Origin: Paramacrobiotus metropolitanus
Lineage: Eukaryota > Tardigrada > Eutardigrada > Parachela > Macrobiotidae
Length of the DNA stretch: 64,000 nt
Assembly: GCF_019649055.1 (NCBI RefSeq)
Contig: NW_026570252.1
Span: 558,001 to 622,000, forward strand
Direction of reading: 5' to 3'
The stretch's first letter is position 1; each line of letters opens with the position of its first letter. The notes under the pieces are model-generated. The model made no database searches, was not told where the DNA came from, and was given only the letters and a program-made list of their open reading frames with translations. Both the position numbers and the translations under genes were made by a program. This document shows, piece after piece, positions 1 to 11,500 of the stretch.

Positions 1-289
1 CAGCTATAGTAAATTCTTGGTAGTATAAATAAAAAGGATTCGCTATGAAGCCACTTCGTAAATAAAATCATGCGGCACTCCTGGACTTGACTCCGCTATA
101 AGATATTCCTGAACTTCGAACCAGCAGCGTGTATGTGATCGCGAAGCTCCACTGAAATGCGATATGGCGCGCATATTTTATCCCACCCGTTAAACTAAGT
201 AACCAACAGCATTCGGGGCGAGTGCTACGGTTTAGCTGAAACACTCAAAAGTGCAGAGCCCGAGCACCTTATTACATTTGTCGCATAAG

Positions 290-925
290 TGCGGTGAAGG
301 GGCCCTTCATTTGTGCCCTGATATGGCTACTCATTGTAATTATTATAATCATTATTAATATTAATACGAATATTATATTCGTATGATTAATTATTAACTA
401 ATTAATTATTGTTAGTAATTATTAATTAGTTATTATTGTTATTAACTGTTATTGTTATTAATTGTTATTAATTAATTATTGTTATTATTGTTAATTAACT
501 AATCTTATATTATTGTGATTAATTATTAATTAATTACTATTATTGGTTAATTAATTATTAGTAACGGGGTGAAAGGATCTGCCAGTATAAAACGATGAAA
601 GGGTCCTTTCCCCAACTGGATTGTCCAACCAACTGGAGGATCGGTTATCCAAATAGCTAACCTAATCCAAATAGTTAACGCTTATCAGAATAGTGATAAT
701 CAGTAAAGAAGCCTGAGTACAGTACATAAGTAATTACGCACCGATTAATCGTGTACGTAATTATTACGACACTAAGGAGAACTAAAAAACTGTTGGAGGA
801 GTAATATTGTACGTAATTATTCTACGATAAGGAAAACTTCAACCTGAGAAAGTTAGGACGAGTCATACAAACCAGGAAAACAGTAATAAAAATTATCAGG
901 GCACATAAGGGGGCCCTTCACCGCA
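290..925. mobile_element. MITE-like element with terminal inverted repeats
   Basis: Imperfect terminal inverted repeats of about 30 bp face each other. The left arm (290-322) starts TGCGGTGAAGGGGCCC and ends near TGTGCCCTGAT. The right arm (895-925) is its reverse complement with a few changes. TAAG directly flanks both ends (286-289 and 926-929), as expected for a 4-bp target-site duplication. The interior holds no open frame and includes the AT-rich stretch at 331-560. A TIR plus short duplication without a transposase is the signature of a non-autonomous DNA transposon; the family is not identified. Confidence 0.6.
331..560. repeat. AT-rich low-complexity tract (TAATTATTA-like)
   Basis: About 230 bp is composed almost wholly of ATTA, TTAATTA and GTTATTA words with very little G or C. 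It lies inside the TIR element at 290-925 and probably grew by slippage there. Confidence 0.8.
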
Positions 926-1078
926 TAAGTGCGGTGAATACAGAGGCAATGCATCTCGATTATCGCGGTCCGGTCCACAACCTTTGGCTATTTTCAGCAC
1001 TGCCGGTTGCGTTGTGGCGCCTACCGTGAACATTCGCAATAGTTCTTCCGTTTCAAAGCATCAACCTTTTTTATTGCA

Positions 1079-1773
1079 GATGGTGATTTGGCTGGCTTTA
1101 TTGACGTCTCCTCAAGAAGCAGAGAAAGCTTTTCAGTAACAAATGTAGTAAATTTTGGACGGCAAATCGCGGAAGGTCTGGTATTCCTCCATGATAATAA
1201 TATCATTCACGGAGATTTAAAACCAGCTAATGTACTTATCCGACGAACTAAGGCAAGCGAGACTAACTTATACATCGCTGATCTAGACGGACAAATCGTC
1301 ATGGCTCAGGGAGAAACATGCACCAAAGACGTTACGCACATCCACGGAACGGCACGCTACATGTCACCCGAGATGGTGAGAACATTTCTAGTCGGTGAGA
1401 GCCAGAAACCCGGTCGGAAAACCGATATCTGGAGTCTGGGTTGTGTATTGGTGGAACTACTGGACTGCCACTATAAAGTGGAAGAGACATGGCTGTGTAG
1501 AAAAGTAGCCGACGCAGTTGCTGAATACTTCAGATCACTGGAAAAAGTAGGAATTTCACTATCTTGCACAAAATTGCAGATGGATTTGTGCCCATTGTGG
1601 AATGCGATGACCGGCACATCAGTGACACGATACAAAGATGCCTTTGTGAAAATAGTAGTAATCGAATTTCTTCTTCGGATTTACTGCACACGCTAAACCG
1701 CATTTACACCATTACTGTGCACACCGGGTCTCCTGCGTTTCTACAAAATAATTGGGAGGCAGACCCGAGTTGA
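1079..1773 (+). pseudogene. Ser/Thr protein kinase catalytic-domain fragment, frame-broken
   Basis: From a good acceptor (TTTTTTATTGCAG, ending at 1078) the frame reads DGDLAGFI and continues through kinase landmarks. These are HGDLKPANVL (catalytic loop, HRD changed to HGD), IADLDGQ (DFG changed to DLD), GTARYMSPE (activation segment end) and DIWSLGCVLVEL (helix F). The helix-H/I part, ILHKIADGFVPIVE and later RISSSDLLHTLN, is in a different frame from about 1540. The frame therefore shifts somewhere between 1525 and 1545, with no room for a normal intron. The N-lobe (glycine loop, VAIK lysine) was not found upstream, where the TIR element sits. It is probably a pseudogene or degraded 3' exon. 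A sequencing indel in a live gene cannot be excluded. The kinase subfamily is not assigned. Confidence 0.6.
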
Positions 1774-2988
1774 GCTTTGTAGAACGCCGGATTTCTTATA
1801 AATTTCATTAACAGAGTTGCCGGCTCAAGCTCTCATTTAAACAAATTATTTGCCTCGCAGTGTCGCAGTATAGAGTTCTCTTGTAAGCGCCTCTTGTATG
1901 CTACCTGTACAGGTCAACGATGACCTATATGTGTACCTATGTGTACCTATACAACTAGACAACGCACCCGTGTGTCCGTGACCTTTAATCAACATATATC
2001 ACTATGCCCACTATAACAGTACTAATGCTGCTAAGCTAGCTATGCCAGGGAAGGCTTGGAGTGGACTGATCTGGTGCTGTGGTGGAGGGGGGCTTTATAT
2101 ATCGTCCCGGTCGAGGTGCGCCCGACGATCGCGGGCGGGGCTGGTGTAGGGAGGATCCAATGTCGGGGCGCATGACGGCATGACGATGTAATATGCCGTC
2201 AGCATGAAATAACATGACCGCGCGGGAATGTGCGCGGCATACCTGCACGCGCACTTCCGGTGACTAATGGCAGTGCGATGGCGGTGTGGTTCGACAAGTG
2301 ACGAGGTCGTCACAGCAGTAACATTTCTAAGAAAACCAAATGTTAAATGCAAAGTGTAAACAAATACAGCAGGGTCGCTCTATTGTGTAATGTATACGGG
2401 GAAAGGTTTTGCTTTTTAATGATCAACTTAACGAATACTTGTCGTGGTCAGACGGTAACTATAGGAATGGTTTCGGTTATGACTATATTATCTTTACTGG
2501 GGGTACCATTAGTAACAAATGTCTAATTAAAACGCGGTTTAATTGCTAATAACGGGGCGTACGAGTATTGTTCGCCTTGCTTGTCCCGCCCAGCTCTTGT
2601 TTCTCCACGCTAGCTCAGCACTGATTCTCCGTCTCTCTTCAAGGCCGTTCTCTGGGCGGTCTTCTGTTATCACAAAAATGACATCTTTCTTATACTGTTA
2701 CGTAACGAAGAAGGCCCGTAAAGAACAGCTTTGGTCTGCGTGAACAAACTTGTCTAGTTCAGAAACCAACGTTTTGCCATTCGGTCCATCGTTTTAATTT
2801 AGTGACCTTGCCGCCTCTAATGCTTCCATAACCTTGCTCTTAGAATTAAGTACATACTTTGGCAAAAATACCGTACATCAGTTCTATTAGCCTTTGCTGA
2901 ACTCTTTCCAGCAGCGAAGGGAATAAACAGCGAAGTAATTTAGCTATCCCGCTGCCGTCTTCGTTTATTCCTCACGTCTCCCACCGCC
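1774..2988. other. Intergenic, no supported gene
   Basis: There is no convincing coding sequence here. A GC-rich patch at about 2040-2300 contains short inverted repeats, such as GACGGCAT facing ATGCCGTC around 2170-2210. A short GTGTACCTAT repeat lies near 1930-1950. The 3' part should include the promoter and 5' UTR of the gene starting at 2989, but I see no clear TATA box. Confidence 0.5.
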
Positions 2989-5900
2989 ATGCCGGCCACA
3001 TTACGCTATTATCGGGAGTTACGCTCGGGCGCGCGGGAAGTGAACTACGGGAACACGGTGCTGGTGCAGCGCGACGACGACCAGTGGTGGCTGGGATACG
3101 TTCAGGATATTAACGGCGACCAGTTCTTCGTGGATTTCGATGCCAGCAGCATCCGCGCGGAGTGGATCCACACTGACCGTCTGTGGCCCCACCACTGGTT
3201 CGGGGCCGATCGCATCAAACCGGGCCTGATGGTGCAGGTGGCACTGCCGCTGGAATCCGGCGGACCGTTGATTTTCCGACCCGCCACGCTGCTGGAGGAC
3301 CTGTGCGACATGTTCTGTGCTGTTAGCCTGGAACAGCCCAATCAGAGCACGGCAGCAGAATCCCGTGTTGTCCCTGTGCGCCAGCTAACCTTCCACCTGC
3401 CAGCATCCCGTAGCGAGCCGAGTTTTTCGGGCAGAGTTAGCGGACTTTTGTACAAAAAGCACGTCATCGCTTTCGAGAGGGCGCATGCGTTACGCATGTT
3501 AAATTTCATGCCCAAGATGCTGATTCGCGCTTGCCAGGCAGTATTCGGCCCGGGTGTACCAGTTCACAACAGCTGTCAATTGGAAAGGCATGAGGGATGG
3601 GGCAGATTGTATTTCCGATGCGACGAACCGCATGAGTGGCCACAGTGGCAGTATGAGTTCGATGGCGGTTGTCGTGTGTTTGTGCGAGCGGGATGCGACA
3701 CCGTCACGTTTATCTGTGCCGAAGTGCACGGCGACGCAGTGGGAAGCAGTATGTTGTGGGACGAGGATGCGTTAAAGGGAGCGTGCGAAAACTACCTCGT
3801 CAAGCAACTGTCGCGGGGATCTGCTGAAGCCGGCGAGATTGTTGCTGCGATCGCTTCCCAACACGGTATGTATATTACTAGTAATTCTTGGATTAGCAAA
3901 AGTATAGATAATGGTTGCGGATAACCACTGTGAGGAGAAAGCGGCTCAAGTACAGCGATAAAGTTTTCAAAAGATTTCAACGTACAAGGGAACCTCCGGA
4001 TCCTGAACACCCTCGGTACGTAAATTTTCGTTCAGGGTTCAGAGGTGTTCACGGCTCAGAAGTTACCGCCAGTGTTATGCATTACGACGGTACGAAAAAA
4101 TCTGTTCGAGGTTCAGAGGTGTTCATCGCTTGGAGGTGTTCAAACTCGGAGGTTCCACTGTATTGCGCCGTGGTGCAGTGGTGGCACTGCCTACGCGGAT
4201 CTAACGACGTAGCCGGGATTCGATTCCCCCATCGGTGCATTCTTCGGCCGTTTCTCGGTTTCCAGTGGATGGCGCCCTGCTTAGACCACATTACGTTTTA
4301 TGGGGTTATCCATATGAATCGTATTGCTGGACGTGCCAGTACCACTGGTATTACCGTTAACTGGATATTTTGCAGAAACGGAGGAAATGCTTATTTACGA
4401 CCTTCCGATTGCGATACTGGCCAGTGTCTTTCTCAGCTTGGATGTGATTTCTCAGTTACGGATGAGTCAGTAAGTTGGCAAAACAATTAAATTCTACTCA
4501 CGGATCGAGTGAGGCCGTTAAAGTTCACACACTCGCAACTTTACTCCAAGAAATGACACTGCAGTCGACCCATCTCAAGGTTGATCGATATTTGTACGGT
4601 GTACTTGTACACTGTTCCGTTTAATAAGCTGAGATGCTAGGGACTCAGTCCTTCTGCGATAACTTAATCAGAATTCGACGCGGCACCACATGCAGTTAAA
4701 CGTACATCAGAAAAAGGATTTTTCTACACTATTATTGGTCTCGATCAAGTTTCGTTGGGTTATTTTTTTCTTGAAGCATTACCATTAGAGCATTTCTCTA
4801 CCTAACTATAGTTAGCGTAGTACGAGTACTTGTGCAGGTTCAGCCCTGAATCTCCTGATTGTTGTAGACGTCAAACAAGGTGCACAAACCAACAAAAAAC
4901 CTACATTTGAAAACAGGGTTCTTCATCCGGCTCAACTACATAATTGGTAAGGTTTTGAAGTCAAAATTTTATGTTAAATTCACAGAGCGTTAACGGTTCA
5001 TTCAATAAAATTCTGAAATCGATATTCGGTACGAAGAGAATACAGAAGTTTATCACTCACTGAAATTTTCAATATCGTTGAAAGCAAGATTTGAAGCTTT
5101 GACATGCTTGACACGAGATTCTTATATATTTTTATGTGTATTAGACATGTGTTTCTTATGTACTTCTAATAAATGTTAGTTTCTTCAGTGTTAATTCTGA
5201 CCGCTTTCAGGGTGTGCGCCTTGTGGAAGCTGATTGCGCGCGACTATCTGCGCAATCGTCATATCATCTTTGTCATCCCTGTGCCACGGTTCGCCGCCGG
5301 GGATGACTCGATCAGTTCTGCTTTGGACCATGTCACCGATTATAAGCTGCGAACCATCCTGGAACGAGTCATTTCCCCCAAAACACGAGCGCTGGCAGTG
5401 GTCGACGAACGAACGCGTGATAACCGAAAGAAGTGGAGCAAACAAGGCCGCGGCATCGCCACGAAAATGCAGACGATCGTGAATGTGCTGCAGAATAAAG
5501 ATCTTCGCCTGCCGCTTATCGTTGCCAAGAACGGCTACGAGACCCGATTGGCCGGGAGCCGCTCTTTCTTGATGCTGGGAATGAACGAGAAGACTCGGCA
5601 GTTCCATTGCCGTTTGCTGACGCAGTGGATGACCGTGTGCGAGACGCTGATGCTGATCAACTATACCGCCTCCTCCGAGGGCACCGGCTACCGCTCCCTG
5701 TGGCTGTATAGTGCCGGTCTGACGCAGCCGGCAGGCGAAGCGGCGTTTCTGCGGAATGTCGATGCCGGTCGCCTGGATGTGACGATTCCGTTTGTGCGCT
5801 TCGTCGGCACGCAGACATCCGCGGAGCTGTGCCAACGTTTCATCAGCGCGGCCAACAACAGCTGTCCGGCCGTTGCGCAGCGAACGCTGGAAAAGGTCAC

Positions 5901-7026
5901 CGCGATACATGCGCGCTGGGTGCAGACATTGGACTATCCCGGTCAGTGGGTCGGGATTCGCGACCTCTTCCAGATGTGAGTACGAAAACGGCATCAATAC
6001 ATGCTTGTCGACAAATTGAGCATTCGTAAATACAGCGAACATTAGAAATTTACGGGTAACGCGCAAATCCGTACTACGCCACGCCACTCTTTTATACACG
6101 TAACATGCATTTAGTTGGCTGGTGGTCTGGTGCACGCCAGATATTTTAATGAGAATAATTGTAACTGCCGGGCGGAATGTGGCTAGAAAACGGTCGATGC
6201 AGTAAGGGACAATGGCATAGGTCAATTGCTCTGTGTAAGCATTACGCGACGCGCAAGCGGCAGTCGGGTAAAAAAACATGACGTCACGGCGCGTAAGCAG
6301 GTAAACGATTTGATTGGTAAACCAGAATTCTGTGATGGGTTTTCAGCTTACCCGTCCGCGTAACCGTTGCGCTTCGACGTCGAAGCGCAACCGTTACCCA
6401 AACTACGAGTAACTCGTAACTCTCCTGCCCAGATCAACAAAATTTTTGTTTTTTTGAACCAAAAGTGCATCCAGCGATCCAGATTCACACTTCTAAACTC
6501 AGAATCAACTTTTTTGACGTTTTACCGCATTAAAGCATCAAAAACAGATTTTTCAGTTCCACTTCAGTTTTTCCGTTGTTCAATTTCTTTCTTGGCACGG
6601 AAGCGTACTCGCCTTACGATTGGACGATATTTTTTTCGCTGAGTCATGGACAGATTTTTACCCGTTTCTCTGTTACCCGACGCGCATCGGTTACCCAAAT
6701 GCAGTTGACCTATACCAATCTACTGCGAAGCGCAATTACGCGTTGTGATTAGGCGTAGTGCAGTGGCCATCATTCAAGCGCCAACTTTGCGCTAATATGT
6801 ATAGAAGTATCGCTCTTCTTGTACCTCCGCATGCTCAGTTTGTCGACAGGCTTGTAATTCTTAAACCTGACGTGGTTCCATTGCGAGATTCTTGTTGATT
6901 AGGTTCAATGGCACTCATCCCGACGGCCGTCCGCAGCGTTGGGATGTCGTGGACTTGCGCCAACTGGATGTGTCCGTATTGAACCAGTTAACCTTTGCCG
7001 CGCTCGATGTGTACTACAATGACTGA
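2989..7026 (+). CDS. Unrecognised 595-aa protein, three exons
   Basis: The exons are 2989-3865, 5189-5975 and 6903-7026. Donors GTATGT and GTGAGT and acceptors TTCTTCAG and TTGATTAG give matching phases (1, then 2). The total of 1,788 nt closes on TGA at 7024-7026. The start has a strong context (CCACCGCC before ATG). Residues 20-65 (GNTVLVQRDDDQWWLGYVQD, later FFVDFDAS, AEWIHTDRLWP) resemble a small Tudor/SH3-like beta barrel. A second stretch around GLMVQVALPL may repeat that fold; this is inference. The C-terminal half is globular, with no signal peptide or membrane segment. I do not recognise the family; a lineage-specific tardigrade family is possible. Intron 1 holds a tRNA-like sequence and intron 2 a TIR element. 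An AATAAA lies at about 7352. Confidence 0.8.
4036..4126 (+). repeat. Short direct repeat GGTTCAGAGGTGTTCA, two copies
   Basis: The 16-mer GGTTCAGAGGTGTTCA occurs at about 4036 and again at about 4110. A partial third copy (GGAGGTGTTC) follows at about 4132. It lies in intron 1 of the gene at 2989-7026 and explains part of a 191-codon open frame there that shows no other coding character. Confidence 0.7.
4164..4238 (+). repeat. tRNA-like sequence (degenerate tRNA or SINE head)
   Basis: The sequence has an A-box-like TGGTGCAGTGG and, about 40 nt later, a B-box-like GGATTCGATTCCC. The ends pair as an acceptor stem of about 6 bp (GCGCCG with CGGTGC). The D arm pairs GTGC with GCAC around a 7-nt loop. 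The anticodon stem CTACG/CGTAG encloses about 12 nt instead of 7. The pair closing the T loop is A-C. It is tRNA-derived but unlikely to be a working tRNA. Confidence 0.5.
6211..6718. mobile_element. TIR element in intron 2, with internal palindrome
   Basis: The left end GGCATAGGTCAATTGC (6214-6229) matches the reverse complement of the right end (6701-6716) at 14 of 16 positions. Further in, GTCGGGTAA on the left matches TTACCCGAC on the right at about 6672. Imperfect inverted repeats thus extend about 50 bp. The interior has a perfect 26-bp palindrome at 6366-6391 centred on GACGTC. No transposase frame is present. It sits wholly inside the intron at 5976-6902. No clear target-site duplication was seen. 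Confidence 0.5.
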
Positions 7027-8534
7027 AGCATGTGAGAAATCTGCGTTGCGGCAGCATGATATGAAGTATTTTAATATTTAAATCCTTTGAAGCACATCCG
7101 TCAGGTCTACCACTCGACGTTTAACGAGAAAGATGAGGAGGAACAATCAGCTGAATATGCGCTGCTGCATTGAAAGGAGTTGAAGTTTAGCTGTGCACTA
7201 GATCGCCGTTGAATTCTGAGCATTAGCTGTGTTTGGATCGCAACTGTGGCTGTACTTGTTTACGTTTTTTTTTATACTGTTTGTACTTTTTCTGGCTTTT
7301 CATCACAATCTGCCGGCAACGCTGTGCATTACCGTAATTAACAGTCACTAGTGAATAAATTCCGCTTACTCCACTGTTGGTTGGTAACTTAGTAGGTGTT
7401 CTTAGTTTAGTTTATTCAAACGGAAACCGCCACGGAGCAATGTGGTTTTCCCGCGTGCATGCGGGCATTCTGTAGTGCGCATGCGCACAAAAATTTCAGA
7501 GGGGAGACAGCATGTTGAAAATAATCTTGTAATCGATATTTTTTTATTTATAACGTTTGGCGGAACGATTGCAACGGTCAGGTAGAAAGTGAAATATAGA
7601 GAATTTGTTCTTTACATGTCCAATGTAGAACTTGCCAAGTACAATTAAATTTTATGAGAGAGTTTCAGGAAGCAGTAAACGAAATACACTGGTACTGAAA
7701 TAGAACTACTGTACTGAACTGCAGTACCACTGTGTGTGCGCCAACTGAGGGTGCGCGCAAGATGATGTAGCAGCTTGGATCTGGACATTTATGGTCAAAT
7801 TATTTTTGTATTGCGCAGATTACAAGTACATTTTCATGGACAAGTTTTATACGGGATTGTAGAGAAATAAAATTAATTCTCTACTGAATATGGAACGCGT
7901 TAGTAATTACTTACTATTATATACTAAAGTATTAATTATATACTAAAGTAATTATAAGCTAAAGTAATTATATAATATAATTAACGCGAGTTTTAGTACA
8001 TTTGTTAAATTTTTGAAATTTTATTCACAAGGATAAAAAGACATTTACAAATGGTGCTTTGGCACGCGCGAAAGGAAAGATTTCCATAAATGTACTCGGT
8101 GTTCGAATTTAGCACCGTGTACTGTACCGGGTAAAATACCAGATCGGCTTAATACGAGGATGCAATTACATGCTGTGTGCGTTTGCTTGTCTGTATGAAG
8201 AGCAACACACAAGGTGTGTTTTGCACGCAACACTAATCTTTATTTTTCCATACTTCAAAGAAGTATAGCCTTAATCAGAATGTTTGTCATGGCAGACAAC
8301 AGAAAAATAATCCGCGAATAATTAAAAAATATTTCGGGAAACAGCGCGCATTCAGTCGAAGCTATTCACTTTCACTGAACGAGATTATTAAGAAAGACAT
8401 TAATCCGTATTATTCCGTTATTATAATCCCCAGCCATTTCACAAATGACCGCGCCGCTGGCACGGCCAAAGAAATCCCACAAAACCCAACCGATACAATC
8501 GCGCTGTGATTTACCAGCGGAGTAAACACGCCGC
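7027..8534. other. Intergenic between two convergent genes
   Basis: No gene is supported. Visible items are a possible AATAAA for the upstream gene near 7352, the 12-bp palindrome TGCGCATGCGCA (7476-7487, matching the NRF-1 consensus), and an AT-rich stretch around 7900-7980. A reverse-strand AATAAA (8239-8244) could end the GPCR transcript. Confidence 0.5.
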
Positions 8535-11500
8535 TTACACAACCGTCTTAACGGACAGTGTGCGCAGGTACACTCCGTAGAAGATGGGGTTGAGTAGCGC
8601 ACTGAGTCCCAGCGAGACGATCATCAGACTGTCGCTGATCTGCAGGACCACGTCGTCCTTGCTGGGGTTGTTCTCCGCCACGGCCAGCTGCGTGACGAGG
8701 ACGACGTAGGGGGTGTGGCTGGTGATGAAGGACAGCAGGACCACCAGTGCCAGTTTGATGACGCGGTAGCGGGCTTCCCGTCGGATGCTGGTGTCCGTGT
8801 GGCGCAGCTGCAGGCCGGTGTTGAGACGGTCCCGGGCCGGTGTCGCCGGCGTATCACCTGGAGAAAAATTATACGCATTTGGTGACCTTCTCAAAATGTT
8901 GGTAAAGTTGGTAAAGATTTAAGTTTCCTACGTTTTTTGCCATTTCTTAATATATGTAAAGCGAGAATGTTGGCAGCTAATTACTTTTCGTGCATTTCTT
9001 TGCTATGGATGCCCGAAATATATATGCAGCTAGTGACCTTTTCGTTATGTTAGCAGATAGTTAAATCTTATATGGCTCTTTGCTATGGCTTAAAAATATA
9101 TATGCATTTTTTTACCTTTTGGTTGTATCTTAGTACATAATTAATTCTTTTACGACTCACTTGCTATGGCTGCCTAAAATATATATGAATTTGATGACCT
9201 TTTGCTGGTGTAAGCAGTCAGTTAATTTTGTTCAGTTTTTTTACTATAGCACGTACAAAAACACACATAAATTTATATATATGTGTAGCTACATGTATAT
9301 GTAGCTGATGACCTTTTTCATTATGTTAAGGGGTAATAAAGTTTTTACGAATCTTCGGTATGGTTGCCAAAACTACGTAGCAACGAATGACCTTGCGATA
9401 AGTCGTCAGGTATATCAATTATCGTGGGTTGTTTTGCTTTAGCTGATTCCTAAATTCAATTTAAATCTGGTAACGGCCAGGTTTCGCTGCATGTTTCAGG
9501 CTTCGGGACCACTAAGTCTTGAAAAGGATTCTAAATTTAAACAAGAAAAAACGTTTCGCATACGAAGTTTACTGACGTGAGCAGAAGCCGGCACTCGTTT
9601 TCGGTTCGATGTACAGTTACGGAAAGTTAAATAAAATTTTGTTTATTGCAAAAAGTTGCCATAAGGGCTTGAAAAAAGTTCCAGGATTTATTTTCCAGGT
9701 TTTGGCTTTTCAAAGAAAAATCTTTACACAACACTACAACAACAAATCTCAGATCAATCCAGCGATTGGCGTTACTGAGCCTGGAACATTAAACCAATAG
9801 TCGCCCGCAGCGTACTCTCGTTAATGCTGGGAGCGGAGTCCAAGTTGCTCTTGGATTAACTGAACATTCCGCCATTACGGCGCTTTATGGGCAATTAGCG
9901 TCGCGGTACCCACGTAGTCCATTACGCAACTTTTATCATTTTAACGACTTTACCATTCAAAACATGATCCTCTTTCCGTTTCACCATTAGACCAATAGCC
10001 CATAAGTGTAATGATAAAGACGGCGTCCAGTTTCGTCACCACGGCAAAACTGGTTTTTCCGTCTTAACAAAAAAATCGTTTTCGAGCAACAGATATCGCA
10101 CTACTGTGCGAGCATAACGCTCGGCCAGCACACTTATGACTCGCGCGTACCGGGAATTCCTCGTTCGTGAGCAATAATTACAAATTTCCTTTACCTTGTT
10201 CAGAGGAGAGCGTCTTGAGTGAGTAGCGCGACCCGATCTCGTACTCGCTCCAGTCATCGTCCCCGTCCAACTCCATCTCCTGATCCTCCCCGGCCTCGTT
10301 GATGACGTTGATGGAGATGGAGACGCGGGTCAGGCGGTGGGGACGGGGCGGTTTGGGTTTGGCCCGACAGGCTTTGTGCAGCAGTAGCCCGGTCAGCGGC
10401 AGCATGATGGACAGCGGCAGGACGTAGACAGCGATTAGGCCGAAGGCGATATAGGTGTGCTCGGCGTTCAGACTGATGAAAGAGCCGGAGTGGACGCACT
10501 GGGTGTAGTCCGGGTCCATGTACTCCACATGGTAGACGATCGCCTATTAATAAAGCAGAAGTGATGGTAAAAAATTGATGACAGTTTATTAACGAAGCGA
10601 GGATAAAGATTACCAGCTAATTACTAAAAACTTATAACTACTACTTTTCAGTTCAAGATAAAAATTTAATGTTATTAACTATTGCTAGAAAGGTAAGTGA
10701 ATGCTTAAGAATTATTAATAAAGGATACATAGAAACGTTGTTTATTAATGACGTATTGACCGGTTAATTAGACACCCACAAAGGTCACCGCTTAACTAAT
10801 AATCTGAATTAATGACTTTTAATTTCAAATTTGCTGTCGGATTCGAAACTTTCGGAAGTTTTGGTACATCAGCGAAGAAGCCGGTTTTAAGAGGTCAGAA
10901 AGAGGATCGAGCTAAAAATAGGCGAGATTCGCAGGCACGAGTTTTTGAGGCAGAATATTGCAATTCAATGGTGTAATGTCGCTTCTGTTATGGGTTCGGT
11001 AGAAAATGTTGTTTTGGTTAAGTGAAACTGTCTCTTGATATTGTTATCGCGTTACTAAAAAACCTTATAGTCAGCAGGAAAAGAACCTTATAGTCAGCAG
11101 GAAAAGGTCACTTAATCAAATTATTTAAATAAGTAAACGCAAAGCTCACCAGCAGCAACCACTTAATGCAGCAATGAGAAAGGCTACTTGAAAGATCGGG
11201 CGCCGATACAAAGAGCCCACTGGTTAAATGTCACGGGATCTATAGATTAATTATTCAGCTGATTATACGTATTGACCATGCCAGCGAATTTGAGATTACG
11301 AGCTTTGAAAGAAGATCCTAAAATTGAATAGCATGGCGAGATTACTGCCGCACATCGTAATCAGTGCGGAGTAGTTAATAAAGTAACTGTGGATTGGGCG
11401 CAGGCTCCCTGGGAAATCACGAGGCCTTAGAAAAGACCAGCCGCACGTGAGACCGCTAAATAAGCACAGGTACAATGGAACTATATTCAAAGAATGCGGG

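Noticed and set aside
3915-4490. 191-codon open frame in intron 1 of the gene at 2989-7026
   Set aside because: It overlaps direct repeats and the tRNA-like sequence. The exon 1 to exon 2 join (3865 to 5189) closes in frame without it.
5211-5975. Exon 2 start at 5211 after CCGCTTTCAG
   Set aside because: Joined to the donor at 3865 it gives a frame with an early stop. The acceptor ending at 5188 keeps the frame.
5191-6279. 362-codon reverse-strand open frame
   Set aside because: It is the antisense shadow of exon 2 of the gene at 2989-7026 and has no motif of its own.
9970-10005. Possible reverse-strand tRNA (TGGTCTAATGG A-box-like word)
   Set aside because: No matching B box or acceptor stem could be found.
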